Of a stretch of DNA of 64,000 nucleotides, positions 48,700-60,841 are shown one piece after another. Under the pieces are notes generated by a model. It was not told where the DNA came from, made no database searches, and saw nothing but the letters and a program-made list of their open reading frames with translations. The stretch spans positions 7,264,001 to 7,328,000 of the forward strand of contig JAPTOF010000019.1 of the NCBI GenBank assembly GCA_028554755.1, written 5' to 3'. The translations under genes and the position numbers were made by a program. The stretch comes from Cordia subcordata. Its lineage: Eukaryota; Streptophyta; Magnoliopsida; Boraginales; Cordiaceae. The stretch's first letter is position 1; the number at the start of each line of letters is the position of its first letter.

Positions 48700-51213
48700 C
48701 TTCTTCCTAGGAGAAAAAAATTATTATACAGTGTTTTGCAAAAAGCGTACAAAAATTTTTATAGGTGATATCTCTTGTGGTTTCAAAATATTATACATTG
48801 ATCTAAAATGAGTGTGGTGATCGAATATGTATTAATTTTGAAATAAAAAAGAAAATATGTATTAATTTTGAAATTACAGAAGTCATTTACAACGTTTCTA
48901 AAACCTCAGAGTATATCAACGAGTTCTAAACTAAGGGGGGTTTATGCAACTTTGGTAATATATAGGAAGCTAATAAAATGCATTTTATTTAAAAAAGAGC
49001 TTTGTCCATCTTGACAAGAAAAAATTAAAAAAAAAAAGAAGAGTAGAACAGAGAGCTTGTTTCTAGCTAGTTTCATGCACAATATTACTTGCGTATTTGT
49101 CATGCTAATCTCTTATACATGTGTGAAATCAAGACTGGGAGATTAGGTGCTGCCTTACGATCGAACAAAAGTCAAGAGTGTGAATGGTCTCTTATTACGT
49201 CACTTGGAGACAATTTTTTCTTAATAACGGGGCCACTTGTGGGAGCTTTTCAGAGTTTTCATTAAGAAAAGAAATATTAAGATATGTGATTTTATTTAAA
49301 AGAAGTGTAGACTGATCAATCTACTGACACAACTTTAAAATATAATAACTTTACATAATTAACTCAAACTCAAGATATAATATTCAAATATCTCTGACTA
49401 ATTCAAGAGCTTAGACAAGTCACCTGCAACACTTGAGGAAAATTTGTTCGTCTTTTTTTTTTTTCGTCAACTAGCGTTGGCTTGTTGGTTTACGCGAAAA
49501 GCTCCAAAATTTTGGGGTCGGTCTTATGTCTTAACTATGACAAAAATAAAAGTAAAAACAAGAGTACAATGTCATTACCAAGTTTATCATTAAATAGTAA
49601 AAATATCTTCACCTTACTCAAATTTATAGGCAAAATTAGCACTCCACTAAGCTATACTAGTTCAAAATGTTTTTCTCTTTTTTTCCCCAATAATAAAATT
49701 TTAAATAAGACTATACTAAAAAGTACCCTTGAATTATAAACTTTTTAGTATTACAATATTATGTACTCAATTTATACTTCAAATTGAGATTAAAGACATT
49801 TCAAGTAATTAAAATTATTTTTTTTATAGGTATTCGTTGGTCGGGATTAGATTTTCAAGGTAAAAACGTATACTTCAAATTAATTATTATGTCTCGGACA
49901 ATTGTAAGGCAGAACTTCATCCACCGTGGCGTGTTACTAGTCCAACTTGTCATCATTTATTCGTTTACGGGAAACATTTATTTAGCTTCTACCTCGTCCA
50001 CGCACAATTTCACAAGTGGATTTTGTCATGCTAATCCCTAATCAACAAAAAGCAAGAATAGGAGACTTATAAGGTGCTGCGTGTTGATTGATCTGAAAAC
50101 GAAAGGCTTTTGGCTTAAAATTTTATCCCTTCCGACACTACTTTCTTGGAGAGTATACTCGTTGGTCGGTTATCGCTTAAGCTGCAAAGGTTTCGAGTTA
50201 TCAGTACGATGTTAAAAGTTAAAACCGACCAAATCAAAAACAAAGTACGATGTTATATAACAGTTTTTCTTTTGTTTTTTTCCTCTTGGATGATGTTTTA
50301 ACTTTGACAAAAAAAAAACCTAAGTTCAAGGAAATATCGTTCCATCATTGAATAAGAATGGGAGGGGAATGAAGTACACAGGTCAACTTTTGCCCTTTGA
50401 TTGTCATGTGTCATGTTTCTCTGTCGATTGTCTTGTTGTTCTAAACTGATTCAGTGGAAATCGCTTCCATCACTGAAGATATTTGCAACTCTTGCATCTA
50501 TACTCTAATTTCGAGCGTACTAGTCAAATATCTACTAGCCAAGTGGTATATTTTTCACTTTAAATGTGAGTGGTCTAGACCGGATCAATTCTCGCTAAAT
50601 ATATGTTGTAATCGACCTTCGGCCCCCTTTGAAGTGAAAAGAAGGCATTGATTGATGTTATGGTCTTATTATGTATATAACAATTCTATTTATGACAGGA
50701 ACGGAAAAAGAAAAAAAATAAAGCTGCCTCGTTTGCTTAGTCTGTAAGGCTCTTGCAAAAAGCAAAAAGGAAGAACGAAACTCTGTAAGGCAAGAAATAA
50801 ATTAAACAGTTAGGTAGTTAAAAATGAAATTATATTTTTGGACTGATGTTCTAATATACCATTTCTCGTTAACTAATTTAGCTTTGTGAATGATTTTAAG
50901 TCTGTCACGGGTTAAATGATATAGTTTTATATCAATCAAAATCCTTTTTTGGGTTTGTGTTAATTTTTTTTTTAAAGAGAAAATTTTTATTTCACCCAAA
51001 AAAAAAAAAAAAGAAGAAGAAGAGGAAGAAGAGAGGGAAGAAAATTGCTGTGGTCAGTTTCTGTCAATGTCCTGGAAAAAATCAAAAAGGCCATGCATGG
51101 TCAGGGACCAAAAACTAAAAGCAGGGCTAACAAAGAGGTCTCAAGAGTCTTCCACATTCATCTTTTTATATGGAGATTCAATATTGGTTCAATGTGTTCG
51201 ATGATTGAGGCAT
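48700..51213. other. Spacer without recognisable genes
   Basis: AT-rich, with no coding region or RNA gene that I can support. A 25-bp local duplication (ATATGTATTAATTTTGAAAT) occurs at about 48820-48875. Open frames at 49482-49739 and 49784-50041 are AT-driven and lack homology or splice context. Confidence 0.4.
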
Positions 51214-51445
51214 AGGGTCTGTTTGGATTACTTTTTTTTTTTAAGAAAAAATATTTTTTTGCTAAAAAGGTTACATTAAATTTACAATATTTATTTGATT
51301 TGGCTTCCAAAAAAATTGAAACTTTAAAATAAAAAAAATTAAAATACAGCTTTTTTTAAAATCTAAAATTTTTAATTTAAAAAAAAATTGTTTTTAAAAA
51401 ATTATTAAAAAAATACTTTTAAAAAAAGCCAATTCAAACGAGCCC
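51214..51445. mobile_element. Copy of the AT-rich MITE family (copy i)
   Basis: Starts AGGGTCTGTTTGGATTAC and ends AAAGCCAATTCAAACGAGCCC, good imperfect inverted repeats 232 bp apart. One of the clearest family members. Confidence 0.7.
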
Positions 51446-52456
51446 ATATTCTTCAATCAAGATGATCATATTTTTTCTATGTATTCACACGATAGTGATG
51501 ATGATGACCATTCATAAATTCAACGTATGGAATTAAGAAACATGCCTACACGTGCATGCTTCAAAACTAAGGTATGTTTAGTATCAGGAGAGCATATCTT
51601 TGTTATTAAGAATCTACAAACTTTTGCAAGGATTTATTGAATTCAAAAGTTGACAACCATTGAACCATTCTGAATGCATGTGAAGAGGTGTTACTACAGT
51701 GTTGAAGTGCCAAAATCCATTTAAGAAAACATTAATTGCGAAAGAGACCATGTGTACAAAGTCTACAAGACTTTAAAATCATAGTGAATATAATATCGAT
51801 GTTATCTTAAAGCAATCATTTGAATGGGGGCCGAGGCATCACACCTGAAAAAATTTTATACTTAAATTCAAATGGCTCTCAAAATAAAAATATAACAGTT
51901 TGATGACCAAAGAAGAGCTAAAACTTGAGACTAATTACCATATTGCAAGTTGACCCAAAAAAATAAAAATAAAAAATTACCATATTGCAAAATATTAGTT
52001 TGAAGATGAGAGGGAAATACTCAACAAGTGAAAATTTTCTTAAGTTATCATGAGACCATGCTTATATAATGCAATGTCATGATGGATAATAATAATAAAC
52101 TAACACTTAAAATTTCACTCGTGCGAAATAAACTTTTATTTTTAAGGCAGGTCAAATGAGTAATCAATTTGAGACTAGCTACTATACTTAGCTCGGGTCC
52201 AATCACTATGCCCAGATATTGGGACATTATATGTAGTGTACCTTTCAGTAAATCAATGATTCAACCTATAATCCCATTCAACATGGCCCAATAATCAATA
52301 ATATTTCTTGATGACAATCACTAAACGGCCAAGTCCACTAGATTAGCAACATTTTGGAAGTATATTCACTGAACGACAGGGTCCATTAAACACAGACTCT
52401 TCGAAACCACTTATGCTATAACAGTTACAAATTACTTCACTTTTCTCAAAATACTT
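51446..52456. other. Spacer without recognisable features
   Basis: No coding region, repeat or RNA gene is evident over about 1 kb. Confidence 0.4.
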
Positions 52457-53324
52457 GGGGGATGTTTGGTTTCGTAGAATGAAAAATTATTCCTGAGAAT
52501 TATATTTTTCGGAATTACTATCCCTAGAATGTGATTCCCGAAAATGTGATTGAAACTGTTTAGTATGTCAAAAATATTTCGAAAAATTTTGAAATATTTT
52601 TTGGAATTTAATTTGTTGTGTTTGGTCTAAAGTTGACATTCTTGGCGATTTTAAACTATTTTTCAAAAATATCCATAATTTAAAAGGACAAAAACACCAT
52701 AGGTAAATCAATTTAAGTAATTGAAAAAAATCATATTATGAGTTCAGTGATAAAGACATAAACTGAGAATTTTCTTGGAGGTAAACAAAAAAATTAAAGA
52801 AGAAGAAGAAGAAGAAGAAGAATACTTGAGCTGAGAAGTTCAAGGTCTTATATTTGGGTTTTTGTACTTCACAACAGGAACAGAGAAAAAAAATTTAGGT
52901 CTTGAAACAACACGAAGTGCTGGAGATTTGCTTTCGTTCTTCGAACATATTTTCTGGAATCCTATATATTATCATATATATAAAATATATAATGTCACAT
53001 GTGTGTGGCTATATATATATATGTAAAATGCCATGAGAAAGAAGACGATGCAGAAGAATTGTGAGTTATCTGATGTGAAACGGTTTTGAAGAGGTGAATT
53101 TTTGTCTTTTAAGTTACTCTAAACATTTTGACAGCCTAGGAATGTTGGAGTCCCATCCCTTATGTGGGAATAAAAATTGCAAGAACCATGAAAATATTGC
53201 ATTTTTGAGAATGTAATATGCTTATCTTTTTTTTTTTTATTTTGCGAACCAAATATAGAAATGACACATTTTTTAATTCACTTTCCAAAAAATCTTATAC
53301 AATTCCGTAACTAAACGTCCCCTT
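52457..53324. mobile_element. Non-autonomous Tourist/Harbinger-like element
   Basis: The left end GGGGATGTTTGGTTTCG faces a right end whose reverse complement is GGGGACGTTTAGTTACGG. Both are followed inward by GAATG/GAATTG and AT-rich subterminal sequence. About 870 bp with no transposase. Termini beginning GGGG and TGTTTGGTTT are typical of plant PIF/Harbinger MITEs. The expected TTA duplication is not clean (ACTT on the left, TTAG on the right). Confidence 0.55.
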
Positions 53325-53347
53325 AGAAAAACATGTGTCTACTTAAG

Positions 53348-54646
53348 TTTTGAGAAGGGTAAAATGCACCAAACCTTTTTGTGGTTCATTAAAAGTATGT
53401 CGAGCCCCCTAGTGATCTGAAAGAGCTGGTCTCTCATAACCTCCCTATGGTTTATAAAAGTGTATCAAACTCCCTTATCATTAAAAAATTTATTATCTTT
53501 AACCATAATTGTTTGAAAATACCCAAACTACCCTTCTCTCTTTTAGAAAATAAATGTTGATAAAAAAATTTGAACTCTCAATCTCAAATTAAAATAACAA
53601 ATACTCTAACCAACTAGGTTATAAACAATTATATTTTAACTTATTTTTAGACACATCAAATATCAATATTATTGACTTACAACCAAAGGACCCAGAGGAA
53701 GTTAAGGATTTGAGAAGCTTGCTCTGGTTGGCAAAATTTTATCCAAGAAAAGGGTCATCATTTGTATTGCCCGTAGCATCATTAACGACTCTTGGGGTTT
53801 AAATGTTCAAATTAATTTTTTTTGTTCAAATGTTCAAATTAAATTTTTTTTTGGGTTCAAATTAATTTGAGGTTAATTTTTATTTCAAATTGTTGCTAAA
53901 ATATTTGACATCGAAAACACATTATTATACCATTATATATTATAAATATAAATTCATCAAAAATTAAGTTAAAACATAAAATTATTTATAACCTAACTAA
54001 TTAGAGTATGTTATTTGTAAAACATACGTCAAAACATTTAATTTTAGGTCGATTTATATTTATAATATATAATAGTATAATGATGTGTTTTCGATGTCAA
54101 CTTTTTAGTAACATTTCTAAATAAAATCAACCTCAAATTATTTTGAATTTTTGAGCAAAAAAATTAATTTGAACATTTGAAAAAAAAAATAATTTGAGCA
54201 TTTAAACCCCAAGAGTCATTGATGATGCTGTGGACGAACACTACTGATGACCCTTTTTTGGATAAAATTTTCCCAACCAGAGCAAGCTTCTTGTATTTTT
54301 TGACTTCCTCAGGGTCCTCTGGTTGTAAGTCAAAATTAATATTTGATGTATCTGAATTAAGTTAAAATATGAATTCTTATAGCCTAATTAGTGAGAGTAT
54401 TTATTATTTTAATTTAAGGTTGAGGGTTTAAATCTTTTTAGCAACATTTCTTTTGTAAAAGAGATAAGGTAGTTTGGGTATTTTCGAACAATCATAGTTA
54501 AAGATAACATATTTTTTAATAGTAGAGAGGTTTGATCCACTTTTATAGACTATAAGGGGGTAATGAGAAACTTTTTAAACCACAAAAAGATTCAGTATAC
54601 TTTTAATTAACCACAGAAGAGTCTGGTGCATTTTACCTTTTGAGAA
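53348..54646. mobile_element. Foldback MULE with ~600-bp inverted arms and 9-bp target duplication
   Basis: TTTTGAGAA at 53348-53356 and again at 54638-54646 flanks a 1,281-bp element. It starts GGGTAAAATGCACCA and ends, in reverse complement, GGTAAAATGCACCAGAC. The arms pair over nearly all their length. Examples are GACTTACAACCAAAGGACCC facing GGGTCCTCTGGTTGTAAGTC, AGCTTGCTCTGGTTGG facing CCAACCAGAGCAAGCTT, and GACATCGAAAACACATTATT facing its near-complement close to the centre. The loop is about 53960-54035. No transposase. Long terminal repeats with a 9-bp duplication are the mark of Mutator-like elements. Confidence 0.85.
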
Positions 54647-57039
54647 TTATAAGCCTAGGCTCCCAACAAGTTCCTAATGTTTTGCCCACTAATGAGACCA
54701 GCAGGAGCTCGTTGAGATTGGCTATAAAAACTTTTTCGGGGTATAATTTTTAAATATGAGAAGTTTAGGGTGTGCTTGGTTTGATTGTTTTCTGTTTTCA
54801 TTTTCATAATTTTCTATGAAAATGAAAACTTTGATAGAAAATTTGTTTGGTTGAGTTGTTTTCATTTTCATTTTTTAGAAAACTGAAAATAGTTTTCTAG
54901 AAAACTAGAAAAACACTAAAAAAAAAAAAGGTTTTCAATGTTTTCTGAGTGACAAATTCGTAATTATGACATTTTTTTGAAAATTTTGAAAATGCGGTGG
55001 CATTTTTGTAAATAAGAAGACATTTTAGAAAATCGGTGGCATTTTTTAAATTATGAAAACTCACGGGGTAATTTTGATATTATGCTAACTTTAAACAAAA
55101 ACTCTCATCATCATAGTGAAAAGACCAAAGAAAACATCTCTCTCTCTTTTTTTCTTAAAGCTAAAAATTCAAGTGACGACCAAGCTCAAATCTGAATTCT
55201 TCCTTGTAAGTTTCTATGTCCATATTATTTATCTTTTTAAAGATATGTTTCACTGTATTTTGATTACTCCAAACAATTGTTTATATTCTTTTTGTTGATT
55301 TTTGTTAAAAAAATTAATATTGATATGAACAAAATACATAAGCATCTTGCTAAATCACGAAATATGGTGTCTAGTATATTTTACACACACACACACACAT
55401 ATATATATATGTAATGGGTTTTATTTGATTTTGTTGATTTGGCATGGTTTATTTGTCTTTTCTTATTTATTTATTTTTGTGTAGATCTAGACGTTAAGGT
55501 TACGTTTGGGTACGTCGATGTTTTGATCTTTGTGTCATTGACTAGCTTCTGGGGATTTTTTAGATGAATTCTTTCTGGTTCTCTTTTAGAATACTTTATC
55601 AAGTAAGTGGTTCTGGGATTTTCCTTGTTGAACTGTTGCCTTGTATATGTAAAAGTATAGAATAGTTCCCTCTCTAGTTTATTTTAATTAGAAACATTTC
55701 TAATATTTAGCCTTTTTATGATGCTATTGGAAGCACTAGTTTAAGTTTTTGAAGGTTGGGTTAGTTATGAATTTGTGTGTTTGGAATATAACTGTGATGA
55801 TCCTATTCAGCGTCTTTATATCTACTCATCTCTCTAGGTTGTTTCGTTAAGTAAATGAGGTCATCATATCTGATGTTCCCCCAGGGTATCGGGGTGGTGT
55901 TTTGGTAGTTTGTGGGGTTGGTAGGTAGCAGGTGAAATACGAAGCTTTCCTACTTATTGCAGGGCTTCAGTATTGCCATTTTCAATTTACTAATAAGATC
56001 TTTTTCTTTTCACTTTTAAGGAACAAAATAATAGCTAAGAAAGACAAATTTGCTTATATGTGTGTGTCGTCTCTGCTTTCTTGTCTTGGTAGAATGTTAA
56101 GAGGTTTATGTCTATTAATCTCACCCTAATTTCATGTTAGGCATTGTAAAAGTTGTAAGAATTTCCATATGCTGATATGCCTTTTCCAAGAGAGCTGGTT
56201 TATAAACTTACTTAAAGTAAAGCTCAGTTAAGAATTTTATATGTACTAAAGAGATCAGGGTCAATTAAAATTGCAGCTTATACCATATATAGATGCTAGT
56301 GCCTTTTTAAAGGATTCTGTACTGTTGAGGCTCTATGTTAGGCAACAAGATTATAATTTTCTCAAGGGAAGTGTTTCTTGGTTATGGCTTCATCTTTTCA
56401 ATCATGATAATAGCCTTTGAACTAGAGATGATCTTCCTACTAATAACAATACAATTAATCTTTAAGCCATTACGGTGAATGACTGATAGAGGAATACAAA
56501 TTCCATGTCAATTAGACTAAAAGCTTCCAAGAAGTTAAGTTCATTACAGAAAGGTAATGCTATCTGATTGTCAAATCTTAAGAAACCTACATGTACTGCA
56601 GCTTGATAAACTTACAGGTAGATTTGATAAAACAGGAAGCACACAATACATATAAAATTCAAGAACAGGGCAATTCAGTTTTGCTTGAAGGATATAGACC
56701 ATCACTCTTCCATGTACTAAACTATTTAAAAGCATCTTTTTGATTACCCTTCCCTAAGAATAAGATATACTTGTTAATTTACTTAAAGTCTAGTTTTACC
56801 ATTTTGTTTATATATTATAGACAGTTATGAATGTTTCTTGTCTATTAATGTCACCAAATTAAGCAACTATCTAAGTGATATGTGAAAGCAAGCTTTCTTT
56901 TAATGTAATTCTCAACAAGATATGTGTTTGATGAATACTTTGTGTCTCTTATGATTTATAAGAATGTGACTAACTGCCCCCTTATCTTGGACATTTATTT
57001 CACATGTGATCTTCTTTGTTATATTATTAGAAAAAGACA

Positions 57040-58024
57040 ATGGGTGAAAATGTGAAGGATGTAATGATGCCAAAGATTGGCCATAGAAGAACGTGTTGGC
57101 TTTTATTGAAATATTATATGATAGAGTAAAGCGGAAAGAAATGCAAACATCGTCTTTTAAAGTAGTAGTGTGAGAAGAGATAAACAGTGAACTTTTGGTT
57201 GCAACTGGGGAAAACTATGGAGTAGCCAAGTTAAAGGGGAAGTTCCATCGTTTGCGTGCCCAACACCTTGAGTTCCTGACTTTGTTGGCTCACACTGGAA
57301 TTACGTGGGATCCAAAAATGAACAAAGTCAATTCTCCACCAAAAGTGTGGCAATAGTTTTTTGCGGTATGCATAATCTCTTTCAAAAGTTTATTTATCTT
57401 TTATGTTATAACTTATTAATTGATTTTAATTATTATTTACTTTTTGTAGAGATCAAGATCATACAAGCAATTCCAAAAGAAAAGAATGCAACATTATGAG
57501 ATCCTTGGGGAGATTTTCAATAACAGCACAGCAACTGACAAGATGCATTATGCTTCTACTCAAGAGCTACCAACATATGAAGAAGAGTGAGACCTAGATG
57601 AGGACTTTTTGTCTAATGATGTGCATGTGAACACATAAAATACTAAGATGGACACTGGCAGCTCAAGAGAAAGTGGGAAAAAGAACAAAGTTATTTCTCC
57701 ACCCAGTGAATGCCAGAGCTAAAAACATCAAGGCTTTCACAGTTTGAGGCATGCTTGGAATAGTAGTCCACTGCTATGGGTGCTAGAACTGAAGTTTCCA
57801 AGGCTAGAATTGAAAAGTACAAAAGAGAAAGTACTCAAGTCACTAGTCCTTTGAAAAATCCTTATTCTATTGATAAATGCATAGATTTATTACATTCTAT
57901 GGAGGATATTGCTAATTCAAAATATGTCAAAGCATTAGCCTACTTCAAGGAGCCAAAATGGAGAAATATGTTTGTAAAAATGCCCATTGCAAGGAGGAAG
58001 GCTTGGTTGAACAGTCTTGGATAG
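57040..58024 (+). pseudogene. Harbinger ORF1 remnant (Myb/SANT-like DNA-binding protein)
   Basis: Pieces of the ORF1 protein read in order. LKGKFHRLRAQHLEFLTLLA then HTGITWDPKMNKV (about 57232-57330) is the Trp-containing core. HYEILGEIFNNSTATDKMHY comes after a probable small intron (about 57366-57450), and the C-terminal block 57776-58024 ends KEPKWRNMFVKMPIARRKAW. In-frame stops break it near 57352 and 57590, and the N-terminal part is poorly preserved. In intact PIF elements this protein helps the transposase bind and reach the nucleus. It is not functional here. Confidence 0.7.
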
Positions 58025-58481
58025 GATGATATCACTAGTCACTTAGATGTTGGTATCTTGAATAGGATGATGGTGCTAATTACTTGGATATTAGTATCTT
58101 AAATAGGATTATAGTATTATTTATTTGAACTGGTCTCTTGAGTAGGACGATGACATAGTCAATTGAACTTTGGTATTTTGATTAGGGTGCTGGCACTAGT
58201 TATTTGAATTTTTATTTACATTTATGTTTGGTCTCTTTTCTGTCTTTTGGATGGTTAAGTTTGAATGAGTATACTTTGGCATTTTTCATAGTTTCTTTTG
58301 TGATTAATATTATTTTCATTATATCATATAATTTTATTAGTTACATGGTTTGTTTATCTTAATTTTTTTTTTTGTGTAGAATAATATGTCAAGGAACTGT
58401 TCTGGTGTTGGTGAATCTAGTATGATTTAGAGTCATAAAAATGATAATAGTAGCAGGTACAGTAGCACTGATAGTGAAGAG

Positions 58482-59733
58482 ATGGAAAATGAACTAGGTA
58501 ATATTACTATTATTCAAATGATTTTGGAATGTCAAAGAAGTTTCATAGACAGGATTCCTTGTAGAACTTCTAGCTTGACTGGAAAGATGTACACTCTTGA
58601 AGTCTTAGCTGGTCACCCAGTTAGATATTATGAGAACTTTCAGATGCAAAAGCATGTATTCTTGAACTTTTGTGATAGATTAAAAAATATGAATTTGTTG
58701 AATGATAGTAAAAGTTGTCAGTTGAAGAGGCAGTAGCGGTGTTTCTAATGATCATTGATCAAGGAACAAGATAAGTAGTGGTTGCTGAACGTTTTCAACA
58801 TTCACGTCATACCGTTAGCAAATGGTTTAAAAGAGTTATTAGGGCTATTTGTTCATTTGGAGTTCAACTAATTCAGCCTAAGAATGTGAATGTTACACAT
58901 CACCGCATTTGTTACAACCATAGATTCCATACTTATTTCGAGGTAATTTTTTTACTTGGTGTTCTTTATTGTATTTTTTATTTTTTGAATTAATATTTAT
59001 AAATTTTGTTTGTATTAGAATTGTCTTGGTGCTAGTGACGGTACACATATTTCTGCATTGGTACCCACATCAAAACAATTAACTTTTCATGGAAAAAGAA
59101 TCTTGACCACACAAAATGTAATGGCTGCATGTGACTTTGACATGATGTTCACTTTCGTGTATACGGGATGGGAAGGAACAGCAAATGACTCTAAGGTCTT
59201 TCTAGATGTACTAATAGGAAGAGGAAATGAATTTCCTATGCCTCCAGAAGGTACACGTTTTGTTCGTATTTATTTTAATTTCATTTTGTAAATCTTTAAA
59301 TTTATTATATCTTATTAATTTTTATGTAGATCACTTTTATCTTGTTGATTCTGGCTATCCTAATATGCTTGGATTTCTCGCTCCATATAGAAGGCAAAGA
59401 TATCATAGGCATTCTTCGTTGTGTAATGTGATTGAACATAGTTTTGGAGTATTGAAAAAAAGATTTTCCATTTTAACCTTGATGCCAAATTATCCGGTTA
59501 GAAGGCAAAGACAAATCTCAATAGCTTGTTGCACGATACACAATTTCATTCAGATGGAACATGCTACTGATGAACTATTTGGGGAATATTCAAGAGAAGA
59601 TATAGTAGTCCTAAGTGAGCGAGGGATAGGCATAGAGCAAGCGAGTATACAAGTTGATGTTACCCAATCAACACAAATGGCTCAGTTTAGAGATCAAATT
59701 GCAACACAAATGTGGAATGATAGACGCGTTTGA
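58482..59733 (+). pseudogene. Harbinger ORF2 remnant (DDE_Tnp_4 / HARBI1-like transposase)
   Basis: The transposase reads in order: RIPCRTSSLTGKMYTLEVLA, then VAERFQHSRHTVSKWFKRV, GASDGTHI (first Asp), YTGWEGTANDSKVF (second Asp), FYLVDSGYPNMLGFLAPYR, and CNVIEHSFGVLKKRFSIL (Glu). The DDE triad is retained. Two GT-AG introns are visible (58943-59018 and 59251-59329). It is broken by a frameshift near 58700-58735 and a stop at about 58775, just before VVAERF, so it should not make active enzyme. The last exon runs to TGA at 59731-59733. Confidence 0.85.
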
Positions 59734-60086
59734 CATAATTAGTGAGGAAAGGAAAATAGTTGAGTACTATTTTGCTATAATGAATGATGTATAATGCTAC
59801 CTATATTTGTATATATGTGTGACGTGAAGTATATTTGTCTTTTTTGAACTCTTTAACCATATTATGGTTTATGAAACTTCTTTATGAATTAATTAAGGTT
59901 TTGTTTTCTATTTTCATTTTTCAGTTTTCATTTGACCAATCGCATTTTCATAATTTTACAATTTTTATTTTTTAGAAAACAGTTTTCACTTTTGTTAACC
60001 AAACACATTTTTTAAATTTTAGAAAACAGAAAATGAAAACTATTTTCAAGAAATGAAAACAGAAAATAGGCAAACCAAATGCAACC

Positions 60087-60599
60087 TGGAGATTCTGACT
60101 TTTGGAGAAAAGCTCAATTGAAACTTTTCATTAAGAGTTTTATTTTTTATTTTTTAGAAACCAGTCTAAATAATTATTATAAAAGGATGTGCTTTTGTTG
60201 ATAACTTTTGTAAAAAGAATCCAAACTGGCCCAAAGTAGGTTTTAACAAAAGCCCAGAATATCTCAACAGAGCTTATTAGTTGAGAGTATAACCTACATT
60301 GATAGGTATTATATTTGGACAAAAAAGAAAGAAAGAGAGGGGAAAAAATTAAAAATTGTGATCCAATATTTACATTTGATTATGAGTTGACAGTCAACAT
60401 CTATCTAAAGATGGGTCAAGACTATATTAAAATAAAAATATTAAAAAAATGATGTGATTAGGGAGAATCGATGGAATTGGATCCTAACTGAGTAGAGCTT
60501 CGTTATGTTTGGTTGTTGGGCCTGCTAGGGCCCTTTTGTTTGGATGAATCCACTTGTTGTGGCCTTCAGTTTCGACCTTCTAATTTATTCTTTTTTAAT
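60087..60599. other. Right half of the split AT-rich MITE (copy j) and spacer
   Basis: 60087-60233 runs from GAGATTCTGACTTTTGGAG to AAAGAATCCAAACTGGCCC and completes the MITE whose left part is 54702-54767. 60234-60599 is spacer with no gene. Confidence 0.6.
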
Positions 60600-60836
60600 T
60601 CACATAAAAGAAAAGTCTCGTGAGAGGTTGCTTAACTTGAATAAGAATTATTTGACCTGAGTTTGAATTCAATCTAGTACCTGGATTGAATGTCCTCGAC
60701 TTACCTGATACACAATACAGGGGACGTGTTGTATACTCTGAGTTTGCCAATTAGTGGTCGAGTTCCGCCGAGTATATCAGTAGTCGAGATCCATCAGTTG
60801 GATTTCCCTTGTCACAAAAAAAAAAAAAAAAAAAGA
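60600..60836 (+). mobile_element. SINE, same family as at 27 and 48 kb
   Basis: The 3' part has ACAGGGGACGTGTTGTATAC, GTGGTCGAGTTCCGCC, AGTAGTCGAGATCCATCAG and TTGTCAC followed by about 20 As. GAGTTTGAATTCAATC near 60660 is a plausible pol III B box, about where the 48-kb copy has one. The 5' end and target duplication are not certain. An unrelated MITE begins six bases after the A tail. Confidence 0.65.
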
Positions 60837-60841
60837 AGGAA

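Larger units (their letters stand above)
54768..60086 (+). mobile_element. PIF/Harbinger DNA transposon, decayed but near full length
   Basis: Left end GGTGTGCTTGGTTTGATTG and right end (reverse complement) GGTTGCATTTGGTTTGCC, both leading into TTTTCTGTTTTCATTT, form terminal inverted repeats about 5.3 kb apart, with further ATTTTCATTTT subterminal repeats. It contains the two genes of autonomous PIF elements: a Myb/SANT-like ORF1 and a DDE transposase ORF2, both on + and both broken. The first 2.2 kb (54930-57030) is a non-coding leader. Flanks 54702-54767 and 60087-60233 are the two halves of an AT-rich MITE, so this element inserted into it. The 3-bp target duplication is no longer readable. 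Confidence 0.85.

Noticed and set aside
49482..50041. Two adjacent open frames of 85 codons
   Set aside because: AT-driven composition, rich in Lys, Ser and Ile codons, with no homology and no start or splice support.
57776..58024. An independent small gene of 82 codons
   Set aside because: It is the C-terminal block of the Harbinger ORF1 protein, cut off from its upstream part by stops.
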